Below are positions 1 through 7,233 of a stretch of DNA of 64,000 bases, piece after piece. Every line of letters begins with the position of its first letter. Within the stretch, counting starts at the first letter, position 1. The notes beneath the pieces were generated by a model. It ran no database searches. It was not told the DNA's origin and saw only the letters and a program-made list of their open reading frames with translations. Source of the DNA: Fumia sp045121595 (GTDB taxonomy: Bacteria; Bacillota; Clostridia; Oscillospirales; Ruminococcaceae); the NCBI GenBank assembly GCA_045121595.1, contig JBGVGI010000069.1, forward strand, positions 1-64,000. Reading direction: 5' to 3'. Position numbers and translations under genes: made by a program.

Positions 1-120
1 ATTTTTCCCTTTTCCAAGTTGTCTTGTTTTAATTCCCTGTCTTTTTTGAATAATCATTTTGCCAAAATAAATACTATAAAATAAAATCATTATCAATAAT
101 GCAAAAATTTTATAAATCAT
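1..120 (-). CDS. Isoprenylcysteine carboxyl methyltransferase-like membrane protein (N-terminal fragment)
   Basis: Only the first 40 codons are inside the window; the gene runs off the left edge. It starts at an ATG preceded by a strong GGAGGAGGT ribosome site and a sigma-A promoter. The peptide has one hydrophobic helix (residues 1-20, beginning MIYKIFALLIMILFYSIYF) and then a basic KMIIQKRQGIKTRQLGKGK stretch. This pattern resembles the N-terminus of Firmicutes isoprenylcysteine carboxyl methyltransferase-family (ICMT) proteins, which are small multi-spanning methyltransferases. The family call is from memory of that motif, and the catalytic C-terminal part is not visible. If the neighbouring tRNA scar is an attachment site, this gene lies on the element side. 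Confidence 0.6.
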   Translation of the reverse strand, partial: MIYKIFALLIMILFYSIYFGKMIIQKRQGIKTRQLGKGKN

Positions 121-178
121 TTTTACCTCCTCCACAAATTCAAAATTTATCGAACTGTTTGAAAATCTCTTTTAATTA

Positions 179-207
179 ATTATAGCACAAAAATGTGAAT
201 ATTTCAA
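179..207 (-). promoter_or_regulatory. Sigma-A promoter for the methyltransferase-like gene
   Basis: Reading leftward, TTGAAA and TATAAT are separated by 17 bases, about 60 bases before the start codon. The hexamers are close to consensus. Confidence 0.65.
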
Positions 208-367
208 TCTGCCTTGAAATGTTCATAATCTTATGATACAATAAATACGTAATCAATAGCACCTAATGGCGAGATTTTCGTTCATCAATTACCGTTTCGG
301 TCAATGCCGACCGAAAAAAACGTTGTAAAGACCAATATTAAGAGTGTCAAAGGGGCTATTTAGACCT
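208..367. other. Non-coding attachment-region DNA with a direct repeat and a hairpin
   Basis: No gene is visible here. CGTAATCAATAG at 248-259 repeats exactly at 375-386, inside the tRNA remnant. TTTCGGTC (295-302) and GACCGAAA (309-316) form an 8-bp inverted repeat with a six-base loop and no following T-run, so it is not a + strand terminator. Core-like repeats and palindromes next to a tRNA 3' end are what one expects at an integrase attachment region, but no integrase is visible. Confidence 0.45.
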
Positions 368-417
368 GTTGATTCGTAATCAATAGGTCGTCGGTTCAAG
401 TCCGATCACCAGCTCCA
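368..417 (+). pseudogene. 3' half of tRNA-Thr (CGT); probable attachment site of an integrated element
   Basis: The sequence has an anticodon stem-loop (368-384, anticodon CGT at 375-377), variable loop, TPsiC arm (390-406), the 3' acceptor strand CACCAGC, discriminator T and encoded CCA (415-417). The matching 5' acceptor strand GCTGGTG and the D arm are missing upstream, so this is not a complete tRNA. It is followed by a normal terminator. A tRNA 3' half left alone is the classic product of tyrosine-integrase insertion into a tRNA gene; the intact copy would then lie at the other end of the element, to the left of the window. Confidence 0.75.
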
Positions 418-419
418 TG

Positions 420-447
420 AAAAAAGACATCTTAGGATGTCTTTTTT
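420..447 (+). terminator. Rho-independent terminator of the tRNA-Thr remnant
   Basis: GACATC and GATGTC pair around a TTAG loop, preceded by an A-run and followed by six T's. Confidence 0.85.
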
Positions 448-448
448 C

Positions 449-636
449 AGTTATATTTGTTCCTTACGGAACAAGTGATATTTGCTTCGTAAGTGATATT
501 GCTTTTCGCAGTGATATTCGCCTGCGGCGAGTTGAAGGAACAAATATAATATCACTGAAACCGAAGGTTTCAATATCACTTTTGATTTATCAAAAATATC
601 ACTCCAACGGAGTTGGAATATCACTAAAACAAGTGG
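449..636. repeat. Palindromic GTGATATT/AATATCAC repeat array downstream of the tRNA
   Basis: GTGATATT occurs at 475, 493 and 511 with an exact 18-base period. Its reverse complement AATATCAC occurs at 548, 572, 595 and 617 with a period of 22-24. Between them are small perfect hairpins, such as TCGCC/GGCGA, GAAACC/GGTTTC and TCCAAC/GTTGGA. The outer TTATATTTGTTCCT (450 onward) pairs with AGGAACAAATATAA near 536-549, so the left part folds as one large palindrome. Reading frames through it are low-complexity and not credible proteins. It looks like an interspersed REP/MITE-type element. Confidence 0.75.
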
Positions 637-662
637 CATCCAAATCATTCGCTTCTTCCAAG

Positions 663-697
663 AACACAATTCACCGATAGGTGGGTTGTGTTTTTTC
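663..697 (+). terminator. Terminator-like hairpin before the CBM9-like gene
   Basis: AACACAA and TTGTGTT pair, with an inner CACC/GGTG, followed by TTTTTT. The T-run overlaps the -35 region of the next promoter. Confidence 0.6.
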
Positions 698-714
698 GTT
701 TTGTGTGATATACT
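686..714 (+). promoter_or_regulatory. Candidate promoter of the CBM9-like gene
   Basis: TTGTGT, 17 bases, TATACT, about 20 bases before the start codon. The -35 is a partial match. Confidence 0.45.
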
Positions 715-732
715 CAAACAAGAGGTGTTAAA

Positions 733-1332
733 ATGTACGTAATTAAAAAAATCTCCCACAACGTTGAAAGCATCTATGACGTTGCATGGAACAAAGCAAA
801 CGTTGCTTTTATCGATACAAACAACTGGAGTCAGTACGACTATATCCCGAATACTTATGCAAAGCTTTTATATAACGAAGAATATCTTTACGTTAAGATG
901 TGGACGGATGAAAAACCGCTTCTTGCAAGACATACAGAGCAAAACTCCCCCGTCTGTAAGGATAGTTGTATGGAGTTTTTCTTCTCACCAAACGAAAACG
1001 ACAAGCGTTATATGAATTTTGAATTTAATCCGTTTGGCACTATGTATTTAGCGGTAAGAACGGGTCGTCACGACGGAGTTCACCCCGACAAGGACAGAAA
1101 CTTTTTCAACGTGCAGAGTGTAGTCACAGAAGATTTCTGGACTTTGCAGTTTGCAATTCCGTTTTCTTATATTGACGAGGTTTTCAAAAGTCATACAAAA
1201 ACGATGAAAGGCAATCTTTACAAATGCGGTGAGGATACCGAAAAAGAGCATTATCTTTCCTTTTATCCCTTGAGCCCCACCGACGTTGACTTCCACCGCA
1301 GTGAATATTTTAAAGAATTTGTTTTAGAATAA
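733..1332 (+). CDS. Carbohydrate-binding family 9-like domain protein
   Basis: This 199-residue protein is almost entirely one CBM9-like beta-sandwich. Visible features are an early aromatic W-Y-Y pattern (NWSQYDYIPN), the strand YLYVKMWTDE, the segment CMEFFFSPNE and the NFEFNPFGTMYLA region, which together are typical of the CBM9-like fold. There is no signal peptide and no fused catalytic domain, so it is probably cytoplasmic. Such solo CBM9-like proteins occur beside glycosidase genes in Clostridia, but their role is unknown. The start is supported by AGAGGTG nine bases upstream. It converges on the AraC gene through a shared terminator. Confidence 0.7.
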   Translation: MYVIKKISHNVESIYDVAWNKANVAFIDTNNWSQYDYIPNTYAKLLYNEEYLYVKMWTDEKPLLARHTEQNSPVCKDSCMEFFFSPNENDKRYMNFEFNPFGTMYLAVRTGRHDGVHPDKDRNFFNVQSVVTEDFWTLQFAIPFSYIDEVFKSHTKTMKGNLYKCGEDTEKEHYLSFYPLSPTDVDFHRSEYFKEFVLE

Positions 1333-1335
1333 GTT

Positions 1336-1370
1336 AAAAAGGAAGAAGTCATTTGACTTCTTCCTTTTTT
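1336..1370. terminator. Bidirectional terminator between convergent genes
   Basis: A near-perfect inverted repeat (GGAAGAAGTC with GACTTCTTCC) is flanked by A- and T-runs, and serves both the CBM9-like gene and the AraC gene. Confidence 0.85.
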
Positions 1371-2136
1371 ATTTTGAAATCTTTCTGTACTCTGATGGTG
1401 TTACACCGCTTAAAGATTTGAAAACACGGTTAAAATTCCTAATACTTCCAAAACCGCATTCGTTACAGATTTCGGTTATATCCTTTTTGTTTTCAATAAG
1501 CAGTTTACACGCTTTTTCAAACCTGAAAATGTTTATAAAGTTTTTAAAATTCATTGAAAAACACTTATGAAAAATCGATGAGAAATAGTGATACTCATAG
1601 TTTAAGTCGGCAGCAATATCCGAAAGCGTGAGATTTTCTTTAAGGTTTCCCGAGATATATTCGATAACCTTTCTTATAAACACGTTATCATTCTGCAGAG
1701 AAACGGTTGACGCATTCTTCTCACACTCGTTACAGACCATATAAAGATAGGCTATATGCAGATAATGAGGTGGCCTTTCTTCAAGGAAAAGATTTTCTTC
1801 TAAAATCTTTTGAATCTGCCTGTCACATCTGAATTTTGAGTATCGCTTATAGCGGTTTTTCTCGGCAAAATTCTGGATAAAGTCTTCCGAAAAAACTCCT
1901 ATCCAGGTCGTTGCGTTTTTAACCTTTACACTGTGAATAACGTAAGGAGAGATTAAAACCATATCACCCGGCAGTAAGGTATCCTCTTTTCCGTTGACGG
2001 AATATTCGGTAACGCCTTCTATTCCGCAGATAAGCTCGTAATTGCCGTGGAAATGCGCATCGTATTTCGCATCGGTATATAAGTGTGAATTGTAATTATA
2101 ATTTCCCTGTGAATTGTGCCCCTGATGAAACGGCAT
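1369..2136 (-). CDS. AraC-family transcriptional regulator
   Basis: The protein has 255 residues. Its N-terminal cupin-like ligand domain (about 10-100) contains DAHFHGNYELICGIEGV and the loop LLPGDMVLISPYVIHSV, typical of AraC_binding sugar sensors. A C-terminal AraC/XylS DNA-binding domain (about 155-252) has both helix-turn-helix units: LSDIAADLNYEYHYFSSIF and the second ending GFGSIRNFNRVFKSLSGVTP. It is divergently transcribed from the glycyl-radical activase with overlapping promoters, which suggests it controls that operon. The ligand is not predictable from sequence. Confidence 0.9.
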   Translation of the reverse strand: MPFHQGHNSQGNYNYNSHLYTDAKYDAHFHGNYELICGIEGVTEYSVNGKEDTLLPGDMVLISPYVIHSVKVKNATTWIGVFSEDFIQNFAEKNRYKRYSKFRCDRQIQKILEENLFLEERPPHYLHIAYLYMVCNECEKNASTVSLQNDNVFIRKVIEYISGNLKENLTLSDIAADLNYEYHYFSSIFHKCFSMNFKNFINIFRFEKACKLLIENKKDITEICNECGFGSIRNFNRVFKSLSGVTPSEYRKISK

Positions 2137-2167
2137 ATAACCACCCCTTTCTTAACTTTTGTCTATA

Positions 2168-2196
2168 ATTTTATAATATTTTTCTTGTTATGTCAA
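2168..2196 (-). promoter_or_regulatory. Promoter of the AraC gene
   Basis: Reading leftward, a perfect TTGACA, 17 bases and TAAAAT. It overlaps the divergent promoter on the other strand. Confidence 0.75.
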
Positions 2197-2213
2197 CTCT
2201 TTTTTGTTACCAT
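2185..2213 (+). promoter_or_regulatory. Candidate promoter of the glycyl-radical operon
   Basis: TTGTTA, 17 bases, TACCAT. This is weaker than the divergent promoter, consistent with a need for activation. It lies back-to-back with the AraC promoter, so a regulator bound here could affect both. Confidence 0.5.
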
Positions 2214-2234
2214 ATATTTAGGGGAGGTGTTTTT

Positions 2235-3068
2235 GTGAAAGGCAATATTTTCTCTATCGAGGAATTTTCCGTCTTTGACGGTCCCGGTATAAGAACTACT
2301 GTATTTCTTAAAGGGTGTCCGTTAAGATGCAACTGGTGTCACAATCCCGAAGGCCTTGAATTTGCTCCGCAGATTGTAAGAAGTCCTAACGGATGTATCA
2401 ATTGCGGCAACTGTGAAAAATACGCAAACGAAAACGGATACACAGAACAAAGTATTAAAAACTGTCCTTTATCTCTTTTGCGCGTATGCGGTGAAGAAAT
2501 TTACAGCGGAACACTTTGTGCAAAGCTTTTAAAAAACAAAAACATTCTTTCAAACGGTGGAGGCGTTACCTTTTCTGGCGGTGAACCACTTTTACAGAGT
2601 GGATTTTTATTTGACTGCCTTAAGAGGCTTAAGGGCGAACTTCACACGGCAATACAGACAAGTGGTATGCGTGATCTTCATACTTTTAAAACAGCTTTAA
2701 GTCTTGCCGATTATTTTCTTTATGACCTTAAAATTATTGACTCCGAGCTTCACAGAAAATATACGGGTGTTACAAACGAGCTTATTCTGGAGAATTTCAA
2801 AGCTTTAGCACACAGTGGCAAAGATTTTGTTGTAAGAACTCCACTTATCCCCACCGTCACCGATACCGAAAAGAACATCGAAGACATCTGTAAACTTTTA
2901 AAACAAAACGGAGTAAATTACATAGAACTTATGCCGTATAACAAGATGGCAGGCGGCAAATACAAACTTGCAGGTAGAGAATGGGCGCCGATGTTTGACG
3001 AAAGCATTCTTCCTAACCCACGTAAAGATATTTTTGACAGTTATGATATAAAAATCAAAGTATTATGA
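2235..3068 (+). CDS. Glycyl-radical enzyme activating protein (radical SAM)
   Basis: This activase would use S-adenosylmethionine and a [4Fe-4S] cluster to place the glycyl radical on the partner enzyme encoded immediately downstream. The motif FLKGCPLRCNWCHNPEG contains the radical-SAM CxxxCxxC, and SGGEPLLQ is the SAM-binding GGE motif. A cysteine-rich insert follows (NGCINCGNCEKY, then NCPLSLLRVCG), reminiscent of the ferredoxin-like insert of activases, but short. The GTG start is preferred because GGGGAGGTG lies just upstream; an ATG 45 bases earlier falls inside the promoters. The gene ends 10 bases before the next start. Confidence 0.9.
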   Translation: MKGNIFSIEEFSVFDGPGIRTTVFLKGCPLRCNWCHNPEGLEFAPQIVRSPNGCINCGNCEKYANENGYTEQSIKNCPLSLLRVCGEEIYSGTLCAKLLKNKNILSNGGGVTFSGGEPLLQSGFLFDCLKRLKGELHTAIQTSGMRDLHTFKTALSLADYFLYDLKIIDSELHRKYTGVTNELILENFKALAHSGKDFVVRTPLIPTVTDTEKNIEDICKLLKQNGVNYIELMPYNKMAGGKYKLAGREWAPMFDESILPNPRKDIFDSYDIKIKVL

Positions 3069-3078
3069 GGTGATTATA

Positions 3079-5067
3079 ATGACCGATAAAGTAAAACGCT
3101 TACTTAACGATTTGCAGAGCAGAGAATACAAAAAAGCAAGAAAAGAAGTAGAAGGATGGGATTTTTCCACCTTCAACGCTTCTGTTTCCGAACATCTTGG
3201 CCATATTGAAAAAGCTTTGAGCTTTGAATCCCCCGTAATTTATGACGATGACAATTTCGGATTTAACAGAGGTATCTTTATCAAGAAATTCCCCTGGGGT
3301 AACGGCAACGTAACTCCTGACTGGCTTAGCGTAATTTCAAAGGGATTTGATGCAATCATAGCAGAAATCAACCATAATATTAAAGAAAAGAACAACGTTG
3401 TGAAAACCGCCTACGGAGAAGCAATGCTCAAAGCAATAAATCTCTGCTTCCCGATTTGTGACAGATATAAAGCCCTCGCCAAAGAAAAAGGGAACGAAAA
3501 GCTTTATAACGCACTTTGCAAAGTTCCCCACAAAAAAGCAGATACTTTTTATGAAGCTTGTGTTTTTATAAAAATTTGCGTGTTCTTTATGCGTCACAGC
3601 GGACTTACCCACATAGGATTCGGACGTTTTGACCAGTATATGTATCCATACTATCTCAACGACAAGAAAAACGGAGTAACCGACGAAGAGTTACTGGAAA
3701 TTATTGAAGAATTTTTCATTTCCTTAAATCGCGATAGTGATTTGTACGACGGAATTCAGCAGGGTGATAACGGTCAGAGTATGACTCTTGGTGGATTTGA
3801 TAAAGACGGCAACGATATGTATAACGAGCTTTCTGAGCTTTGTATGAAGGCTTCCTTAGAACTTTCTGTTATCGACCCCAAAATCAATCTTCGTGTTGGC
3901 AAAAACACTCCCGACGAGCGTTATGAATTTGCCACACTTCTCACAAAACAGGGGCTTGGCTTCCCTCAGTACTGTAACGATGACGTGGTTATCCCCGGAC
4001 TCGTAAAATTAGGTTATGACTTAGAAGATGCGCTTGACTATACGGTTGCCGCTTGTTGGGAGTATATTATCCCGGGAAAAGGTGCTGATATCCCCAACGT
4101 AAAAACTATGGATTTTCCTGCAGTCGTAAACCGTGCAATTAAAAACAACATTTCAGAATGCAAAAAATTCGATGCTCTTATGAAGTATGTGGAAGCAGAA
4201 ATCAAAGAGGAAATCAATCTTCTCATCGAGATAACTTCAAAACGACATTTTGAATTCCCAAGACCGATACTTTCTGTATTTTCACCCACGTCTATTGAAA
4301 ACCTCACAGATTTCTGGGTATGTGCAAAATACAAGAATTTCGGTTGTCACGGGGCAGGTATTGCCAATGCCGCAGACGCTTTAGCCGCTGTAAAAGAGCA
4401 CATTTATGACAAAAAAGATATTTCAAAAGAAAACCTCTTAAAAGCTCTGGACAACAATTTTGAAGGCTATGAGGAAATAAGAAATCTTTTGAAATCAAGC
4501 CCTAAAATGGGTAACAACGATGAATACGTTGATAATATCGCATATCAGCTTATGGATATTTTCGCAACGAATATGAATAACCGCAACACATTTATGGGCG
4601 GTATCTGGCGCGCAGGAACAGGAAGTGCTCAGGATTATATTATGAGGTCCAGAGAATGCCCCGCTACCGCTGACGGAAGAAAGGATTTCGAGCCGTATCC
4701 GTCAAGCTTCTCGCCCTCCCTTGACGTAAAACCGAGCGGACTTTTATCCGTTTTGCAGTCCTTTACAAAATTTGATATGACAAATATCATAAACGGCGGT
4801 CCTCTTACTATTGAAATCCACGACAGCGTTTTAAGAAACGATATCGGTATTCAGAAAACTGCACAGCTTGTAAAGGCGTTTATAACACTTGGCGGTCATC
4901 AGTTGCAGCTCAACTCGATAAACCGCGACACGCTTTTGGATGCACAGAAGCACCCTGAAAAATACCCGAATCTTATCGTTCGCGTATGGGGTTGGAGTGG
5001 ATATTTCAACGAGCTTGATCTTCCTTATCAGAACCACATTATAAGACGTCTTGAATACTTAAATTAA
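3079..5067 (+). CDS. Glycyl-radical enzyme of unassigned substrate (pyruvate formate-lyase superfamily)
   Basis: The protein has 662 residues, shorter than pyruvate formate-lyase or choline/glycerol lyases (about 750-850). The active-site loop reads AACWEYIIPG, with Cys326 and Glu328 (counted from this ATG). This is the CxE arrangement of dehydratase/lyase-type glycyl-radical enzymes, not the Cys-Cys pair of pyruvate formate-lyase. Near the C-terminus RVWGWSGYF carries the glycyl-radical site at Gly638; Trp on both sides is unlike the usual RVSGYS/A. The start follows GAGGTG. It sits between its activase and a TIM-barrel isomerase under an AraC regulator, which suggests breakdown of a sugar-derived compound. 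No characterised member is recognised. Confidence 0.88.
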   Translation: MTDKVKRLLNDLQSREYKKARKEVEGWDFSTFNASVSEHLGHIEKALSFESPVIYDDDNFGFNRGIFIKKFPWGNGNVTPDWLSVISKGFDAIIAEINHNIKEKNNVVKTAYGEAMLKAINLCFPICDRYKALAKEKGNEKLYNALCKVPHKKADTFYEACVFIKICVFFMRHSGLTHIGFGRFDQYMYPYYLNDKKNGVTDEELLEIIEEFFISLNRDSDLYDGIQQGDNGQSMTLGGFDKDGNDMYNELSELCMKASLELSVIDPKINLRVGKNTPDERYEFATLLTKQGLGFPQYCNDDVVIPGLVKLGYDLEDALDYTVAACWEYIIPGKGADIPNVKTMDFPAVVNRAIKNNISECKKFDALMKYVEAEIKEEINLLIEITSKRHFEFPRPILSVFSPTSIENLTDFWVCAKYKNFGCHGAGIANAADALAAVKEHIYDKKDISKENLLKALDNNFEGYEEIRNLLKSSPKMGNNDEYVDNIAYQLMDIFATNMNNRNTFMGGIWRAGTGSAQDYIMRSRECPATADGRKDFEPYPSSFSPSLDVKPSGLLSVLQSFTKFDMTNIINGGPLTIEIHDSVLRNDIGIQKTAQLVKAFITLGGHQLQLNSINRDTLLDAQKHPEKYPNLIVRVWGWSGYFNELDLPYQNHIIRRLEYLN

Positions 5068-5077
5068 CTTGACTTTT

Positions 5078-5109
5078 CTCCCTGACTCGTGTATCATAGA
5101 GTCAGGGAG
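5078..5109 (+). promoter_or_regulatory. Perfect hairpin enclosing the ribosome site of the isomerase gene
   Basis: CTCCCTGACTC and GAGTCAGGGAG form an exact 11-bp stem with a 10-base loop. The right arm contains the AGGGAG ribosome site used by the downstream ATG at 5119. It has no T-run, so it is not a terminator. It could lower translation of the third gene or protect processed mRNA. Confidence 0.7.
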
Positions 5110-5118
5110 ATGATATAT

Positions 5119-6060
5119 ATGAAACTTGCTACTTCAACAGGCGACTTTTGGTTTTTAAACGACAATTATTACGATGCGATTATGTGTTTCAAGGACACAA
5201 AATTCAAAAACATTAACCTTGAACTCACAAAAAACCGTGACGTTTACTTCGGTGACGATGACGATGCTTGGAGAAGGCTCGTTGACGAGCTTGAAAGAGC
5301 AAGGGAGGATGCAAAAGTAAACTACGTAGTTTCCCATTCACCTTGTTTTTACGCTTTCCACGATGAAGGTACCGAAGAATACGAAAGAGATATCTTAGCG
5401 ACACTTCGTTCTTTTGAGATTATCAACCGTCTTGGTGTAAATCGTATCGTTGTTCACAACTGCACTAACTTACAACTTACCGAAGAAGAATTTTATAATT
5501 ACAATTCAACTTTCCTTCGCAGACTTTTGCCAACTGCAGAAAAATACAACATCAATATTTTGATTGAAAACTGGGATTTTGCAGAAACTCATATCTCTAC
5601 GGGTCAGCAGATGAGAAACTTCCTTGATTTTATGGACCATCCTCTGCTCGGCGCTTGTTGGGATACTTCACACTGTATGCTTGAACCCGTCGCAAGAAGA
5701 ATCGGTCACTATGATAACATCAAAGCTTTGGGTCATTACCTTAAAGGCGTACATATTGCCGACTGCCTTGGCATCAAGGACTGGCATCAGCACACCTGGC
5801 CTTTTGCAGGTCTTGCAAACTTTGATTCCGTGATGCAGGGACTTATCGACGTAAACTACGACGGATATTTCACTTTTGAAGCATCCTACTCCCTTATGCA
5901 GCAGGAACACTGCCCCGCACCCCGTGACAGTTTCATCTACAAGGGTAAAAAAGTAACAAAGCTTGCAAACCCATCAATCGCACTTAAACAAAAAGCAGTT
6001 GACTTAATGTACGAAACAGGTAAATATATCCTTGAAACTTACGATTGCTTTGAAGAATAA
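5119..6060 (+). CDS. Sugar phosphate isomerase/epimerase family TIM-barrel protein
   Basis: The protein has 313 residues. It has the AP-endonuclease-2-like TIM barrel of xylose-isomerase-like epimerases. Metal-binding positions are visible in NINILIENWDF (Glu), LLGACWDTSHCML (Asp/His), YLKGVHIADCLG (His) and YDGYFTFEAS (Glu). There is no signal peptide, so it is cytoplasmic. The ATG at 5119 is chosen because AGGGAGA precedes it; earlier in-frame starts fall in the hairpin. As the last gene of the glycyl-radical operon it probably interconverts the substrate or product of that enzyme. The exact sugar is unknown. Confidence 0.85.
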   Translation: MKLATSTGDFWFLNDNYYDAIMCFKDTKFKNINLELTKNRDVYFGDDDDAWRRLVDELERAREDAKVNYVVSHSPCFYAFHDEGTEEYERDILATLRSFEIINRLGVNRIVVHNCTNLQLTEEEFYNYNSTFLRRLLPTAEKYNINILIENWDFAETHISTGQQMRNFLDFMDHPLLGACWDTSHCMLEPVARRIGHYDNIKALGHYLKGVHIADCLGIKDWHQHTWPFAGLANFDSVMQGLIDVNYDGYFTFEASYSLMQQEHCPAPRDSFIYKGKKVTKLANPSIALKQKAVDLMYETGKYILETYDCFEE

Positions 6061-6061
6061 T

Positions 6062-6095
6062 AAAAAACCTCGGACTAAAAGTCCGAGGTTTTTTT
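6062..6095. terminator. Bidirectional terminator
   Basis: AACCTCGGACT and AGTCCGAGGTT are flanked by A- and T-runs, between the isomerase and the convergent oxidoreductase. Confidence 0.9.
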
Positions 6096-7233
6096 ATTTA
6101 ATTTCCTTAAACTGATTGTCTTTTGCGGAGTCCTTGCAAAGCATACACATCTTTGCACTTAGAATACCAAGGGAAAGTGGAGAATCCGAAACGTCCTTAC
6201 CCGTTATAACGTCGGCAAAGTTATTGACAAGGTGAGCGTCACCGCCGAAATGGATACCGTTTGCATCAATATCGTAATGCTCTTTTTTATCCTCGAGGTG
6301 GTAGAAAACGTCGATAGTGCTTGACGCAAAGTCAAACTCAACAGTACCGTAGTAACCTACAAGTCTTGCGCCACGTTTTCCTGCACCTTTTCTTACGATA
6401 AAATCCTGAGAATACACGGCGTGCATACCGTCATCATACATAATAATAGCCGTTGCGCTGTCATGGTTGCCCGTATCTTCGGCAAAAGCACAAGTGAATC
6501 TGCTGTAGTCGATGTCGTAATTTTCACCATAAGTTGCAACGTTTTTGTCGGACTCAGGGCAGGTATCCCTTTTATCGCAGTCTTTACAGTAAAGATTTTT
6601 CGGCATATTGCCTTTATAAATCTGCTTTGACTCCATCGCACAGAGTTTTACGGGATTTCTGTCATCTAAAAGATAATTTATGTAGTCGATATCGTGGGTT
6701 GCTTTCTGCAAGAAAAGTCCGCCCGTTTCATTTTCGTCCTTATACCAGTAATGGTAATAAAGTCTTCCGTAAAAAACGTTGTTCCACGCCTGAACGTGCT
6801 GAATTTTACCAAGACTACCCGAATTTATAATTTCTTTTACCTTTCTGACAATTGCAGATTTGCGAAGCGGGAAAGATACGACTACCTTTTTATCGTATTC
6901 TTTCGGCAAAGCCTCAAGACGTTTTAACTGTTCTTCATTCACACAGACGGGTTTTTCAAGGAATATCGGAATATTTTTCTTTGCGCAAAGAATAGCATAA
7001 TCAGTATGCGAAGAACATCTTGAGCCGATAAAAACTCCGTCAAAGTCCTCACTTTCAAGCATTTCTTCAACGTCGGTAAAAAAATTCACCCCTTCAAATT
7101 CCTTAAATCTTTCTTTAGCGGATTCAACGTCGTTATCACAGATTGCTTTGAGTGTAAAATCTTCTCTTTCAAGAATAAGAGGTACTACGTCCTTCATTCT
7201 TTTACCCGCACCGATAATAGCTACGTTATACAT
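6094..7233 (-). CDS. Gfo/Idh/MocA family NAD(P)-dependent oxidoreductase
   Basis: The protein has 379 residues. Its Rossmann motif is VAIIGAGKRMKDV (residues 3-15), and the family EKP signature appears as IPIFLEKPVCVNEEQL. The C-terminal alpha/beta dimerisation domain contains a four-cysteine cluster (CKDCDKRDTC plus nearby residues) in the middle, which is an uncommon insert for the family and may bind metal. It overlaps the upstream MATE gene by 8 bases and is last in the MBL-MATE-oxidoreductase operon. The substrate is probably a sugar or inositol derivative, but this cannot be assigned. Confidence 0.88.
   Translation of the reverse strand: MYNVAIIGAGKRMKDVVPLILEREDFTLKAICDNDVESAKERFKEFEGVNFFTDVEEMLESEDFDGVFIGSRCSSHTDYAILCAKKNIPIFLEKPVCVNEEQLKRLEALPKEYDKKVVVSFPLRKSAIVRKVKEIINSGSLGKIQHVQAWNNVFYGRLYYHYWYKDENETGGLFLQKATHDIDYINYLLDDRNPVKLCAMESKQIYKGNMPKNLYCKDCDKRDTCPESDKNVATYGENYDIDYSRFTCAFAEDTGNHDSATAIIMYDDGMHAVYSQDFIVRKGAGKRGARLVGYYGTVEFDFASSTIDVFYHLEDKKEHYDIDANGIHFGGDAHLVNNFADVITGKDVSDSPLSLGILSAKMCMLCKDSAKDNQFKEIK

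Noticed and set aside
295..316. Terminator at the 8-bp inverted repeat
   Set aside because: The stem is followed by A's on the + strand and preceded by T's on the - strand, so no T-run follows it.
475..624. CRISPR-like regular repeats
   Set aside because: The repeat unit is only 8 bases with an 18-24-base period, orientation flips midway and the spacers are hairpins, not unique spacer DNA.
417..759. Protein reading frames through the palindromic array
   Set aside because: The frames on both strands run through repeats and terminators, lack ribosome sites and have no plausible protein features.
2190..2234. An ATG start for the activase 45 bases upstream
   Set aside because: It lies within the divergent promoters and has no ribosome site, whereas the GTG has GGGGAGGTG.
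3079..5067. Pyruvate formate-lyase itself
   Set aside because: The active site has Cys-Trp-Glu, not Cys-Cys, the protein is shorter, and the radical loop differs.
5078..5109. Terminator after the glycyl-radical gene
   Set aside because: There is no T-run, and its right arm contains the next ribosome site.
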